64,000 bases of DNA from Neodontobutis hainanensis (Eukaryota; Chordata; Actinopteri; Gobiiformes; Odontobutidae). The position numbers were made by a program, and so were the translations under genes. The stretch spans positions 5,533,501-5,597,500 of the forward strand of contig JALDNG010000016.1 in assembly GCA_024349245.1 (NCBI GenBank), given 5' to 3'. Shown piece by piece: positions 62,001 through 64,000 of the stretch. The notes under the pieces are model-generated. The model saw only the letters and a list, made by a program, of their open reading frames with translations, had not been told where the DNA came from and did no database searches. The number at the start of each line of letters is the position of its first letter. Position 1 is the first letter of the stretch.

Positions 62001-63910
62001 CCTACTCTCACCTATGGTCATGAAGTTTGGGTCATGACCGAAAGAACAAGATCCCGGATACAAGCGGCCGAAATGAGCTTTCTCCGCAGAGTGGCGGGGC
62101 GCTCCCTTAGAGATAAGGTGAGGAGCTCAAAGTAGAGCCGCTGCTCCTCCACATCGAGAGGAGACAGCTGAAGTGGCTCGGGCATCCAGGGAGGTGTTGC
62201 GGGCATGTCCCACCGGGAGGAGACCCCGGGGAAGACCTAGGACACGCTGGAGGGACTATGTCTCTCGGCTGGCCTGAGAACGCCTCGGTATCCCCCCCGG
62301 AAGAGCTGGAGGAAGTGTCTGGGGAGCGGGAAGTCTGGGCGTCTCTGCTTAGACTGCTGCCCCTGTGACCAGGCCCCGTATAAGCGGTAGAAGATGGATG
62401 GATGGATGGATAGGTTACTGTAACAATTACTGTCTATCCAGCATCTATCTACCACCCTATAGTTGCATGATATTAGTAGTATAATTAATATATTTCTGTT
62501 ATTTATTTACTGCAAAGCTGTCCACATCAGCAGCCCACATTCCCTGGAGAGCCATAGTGACATCCGTGCCACTATGGGCCATTGTTGTGGCTCACTTCTC
62601 ATACAACTGGACATTTTACACACTCCTCACCCTGCTGCCCACCTACATGAACGATGTACTGGGCTTCAGCATCCAACAAGTAAAGCTGTAGTTTTTATAT
62701 TTGATGCTTTTGTTAAATTTGTGTCAGTTCATGTCGGTTGACAACATTCATGTTTGTTTGTCCACATCAGAATGGGATGCTGTCAGCTCTGCCTTACCTT
62801 GGATGTGCCTTAATGGCTGTGCTTAGTGGCCAGGTTGCTGACTACCTGAGAGAAACATGCCTCTGTCCAACTGTCAGAGTCAGGAAAGTTTTTCACTTGT
62901 GGGTAAGGAGTGACTTTCTCTACTTAAGCAAATGGTTAGTTTTGGTTACAATACAGTTTCTTGTAATAAAGTACTTTGTAGGGGTCTTAAAGTTTTGTTA
63001 ACAAAAAACGACATATTTAACCAATTTTACCACAATTTGTTTGTTTTGTCTCTGTAGGGATGATTGGCCCGGCGCTGTTCTTGGTGGCAGCAGGATATAC
63101 AGGTTGTAACTATACTTTAGCTGTGACCTTCCTGACCATCTCGTCCGCACTTGGTGGAGTGTCAGCATCTGGTTTCAACATCAACCACTTGGACATTGCT
63201 CCATCGTAAGCATCACTACTGAAAACTTAAATGATGAACTTGTACCTTTTCTCTAAACAACGTTTTTTGCATTTCTAATATTTTTATAGTTATGCTGGAA
63301 TTCTTCTGGGAATCACAAACAGCTTTGCTACTATTCCTGGCATGGTTGGACCAGTCATAGCAAGAGCACTTACAGCAAATGTAAGATCCATTTTTTTTTA
63401 TGGAGGAAAAAAAAATATTTACATGAAGACTCTTATCTGTCAGGCCAAAAAAGTGTATTTCATGTCACTGTTGTGACTTCTCTATATTTCATTAATTGGT
63501 CATCCTACTTTACCATTGACTTTAATTTTTTAACCTTTTGTTTTCAACTATTTTAACAATATCTAGACTAAGCTCTACAGTTGTTTTAACCAACAAAGAT
63601 ATTGTGCACACAGAGTCTTAAGATGGATATTTTTCTGAGAGTAAGTTTATTGCCCTAAAGACAATCACGGTTGAAGTGTACAGTACTGCTAAATCTGTAT
63701 TTACTAGAGAGTCAAAGCTTAAGGGTCAATGTGTTTCTCTACCAAAAATGAGCACTACCTCTTATTTTACAGAACACCATGGGGGAATGGCAGACTGTTT
63801 TCTACATAGCTGCTGCCATCAACTTGTTTGGAGCAACATTTTACACAGCGTTTGGCCGAGGAACTGCTCAGTCTTGGGCTGTTCAGACAACTTACAATCA
63901 TAGAAACTGA
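59097..63910 (+). CDS. slc17a5: SLC17A5 (sialin), lysosomal sialic acid/H+ symporter; one-base frame break in exon 8
   Basis: Exons: 59097-59181, 59854-60053, 60202-60435, 60523-60610, 60791-60877, 61342-61460, 62518-62679, 62771-62902, 63058-63205, 63290-63380 and 63773-63910. The product is a 12-helix major-facilitator transporter that exports sialic acid from lysosomes with protons. The N-terminus holds an acidic dileucine sorting signal (EQETPLL), followed by APVCCSARYGLAIL, RVNLSVAMVD, an N-glycosylation-rich loop, GWILGSFFYGYILTQIPGG, AHFSYNWTFYTLL and IAPSYAGILLGITNSFATIPG. The coding total is 1484 nt, one base short of 495 codons (human 495 residues). The defect maps to a five-T run at 62889-62893. 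Restoring one T would give the family-typical FSLVGM across the exon 8/9 junction; as written, exon 9 reads a stop at once. Confidence 0.93.
61785..62426 (+). mobile_element. RTE/Rex-type LINE, 5'-truncated, with 13-bp target duplication
   Basis: The insertion (61798-62413) lies in slc17a5 intron 6 and is flanked by exact copies of GTTACTGTAACAA (61785-61797 and 62414-62426). It encodes the end of a reverse transcriptase on the plus strand (VEEFKYLGVLF, IDRRMGAASAVMQLMYQS, LTYGHEVWVMTERTRSRI, EMSFLRRVAGRSLRDKVRSS). Several stops interrupt it, and it ends in an ATGG/GGAT microsatellite tail, as is usual for this clade in fish. It is a dead copy in sense orientation to slc17a5. Confidence 0.9.
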
Positions 63911-64000
63911 GGCAGGAAGGAATTAGTATTTACTTTTATTTGAATACCCAAGTCAAATTAATTTTTTCCTATATTACTATATTTACTATATTATATCAAC

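Overview
This is a vertebrate nuclear genomic window, almost certainly from a ray-finned (teleost) fish. Genes are split into many short exons with GT/AG introns. The proteins are vertebrate orthologues, and the background holds long TG/CA microsatellites, teleost-type SINE and LINE fragments and a hAT transposon. The species cannot be fixed from the sequence alone. There are no bacterial features.

Layout from left to right. (1) 1559-2067 (+): the last two coding exons of a Na+/Ca2+ exchanger, probably slc8a1, followed by a long candidate 3'UTR ending near tandem poly(A) signals at 6977-6987. (2) 6990-11967: gene desert with a TG microsatellite. (3) 11968-14147 (-): a six-exon gene whose 434-residue product I do not recognise. 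(4) 16629-19657 (+): thumpd2, a THUMP-domain RNA methyltransferase, 11 exons, 483 residues. (5) 20322-45703 (+): map4k3 (GLK kinase), 34 constitutive exons giving 913 residues, plus three frame-preserving optional coding segments. (6) 49025-56463 (-): arhgef33, a Rho guanine-nucleotide exchange factor, 14 coding exons, 773 residues. (7) 59097-63910 (+): slc17a5 (sialin, lysosomal sialic acid transporter), 11 exons, with a one-base reading-frame break in a T run of exon 8.

The slc8a1 - thumpd2 - map4k3 - arhgef33 cluster matches, in compressed form, the human 2p22.1 neighbourhood, which supports the orthology calls. slc17a5 is on 6q13 in human, so the arhgef33/slc17a5 junction marks a lineage-specific rearrangement. 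The genes do not form a pathway; they are ordinary neighbours with their own promoters. map4k3 and arhgef33 converge, arhgef33 and slc17a5 diverge, and the unrecognised gene and thumpd2 diverge.

All exon borders were read by eye from splice-site consensus and codon phase. The coding lengths sum to whole codons for thumpd2 (1452 nt), map4k3 (2742 nt), arhgef33 (2322 nt) and the unrecognised gene (1305 nt). slc17a5 sums to 1484 nt, one short. Statements about human proteins and gene order come from memory of those families, not from a search.
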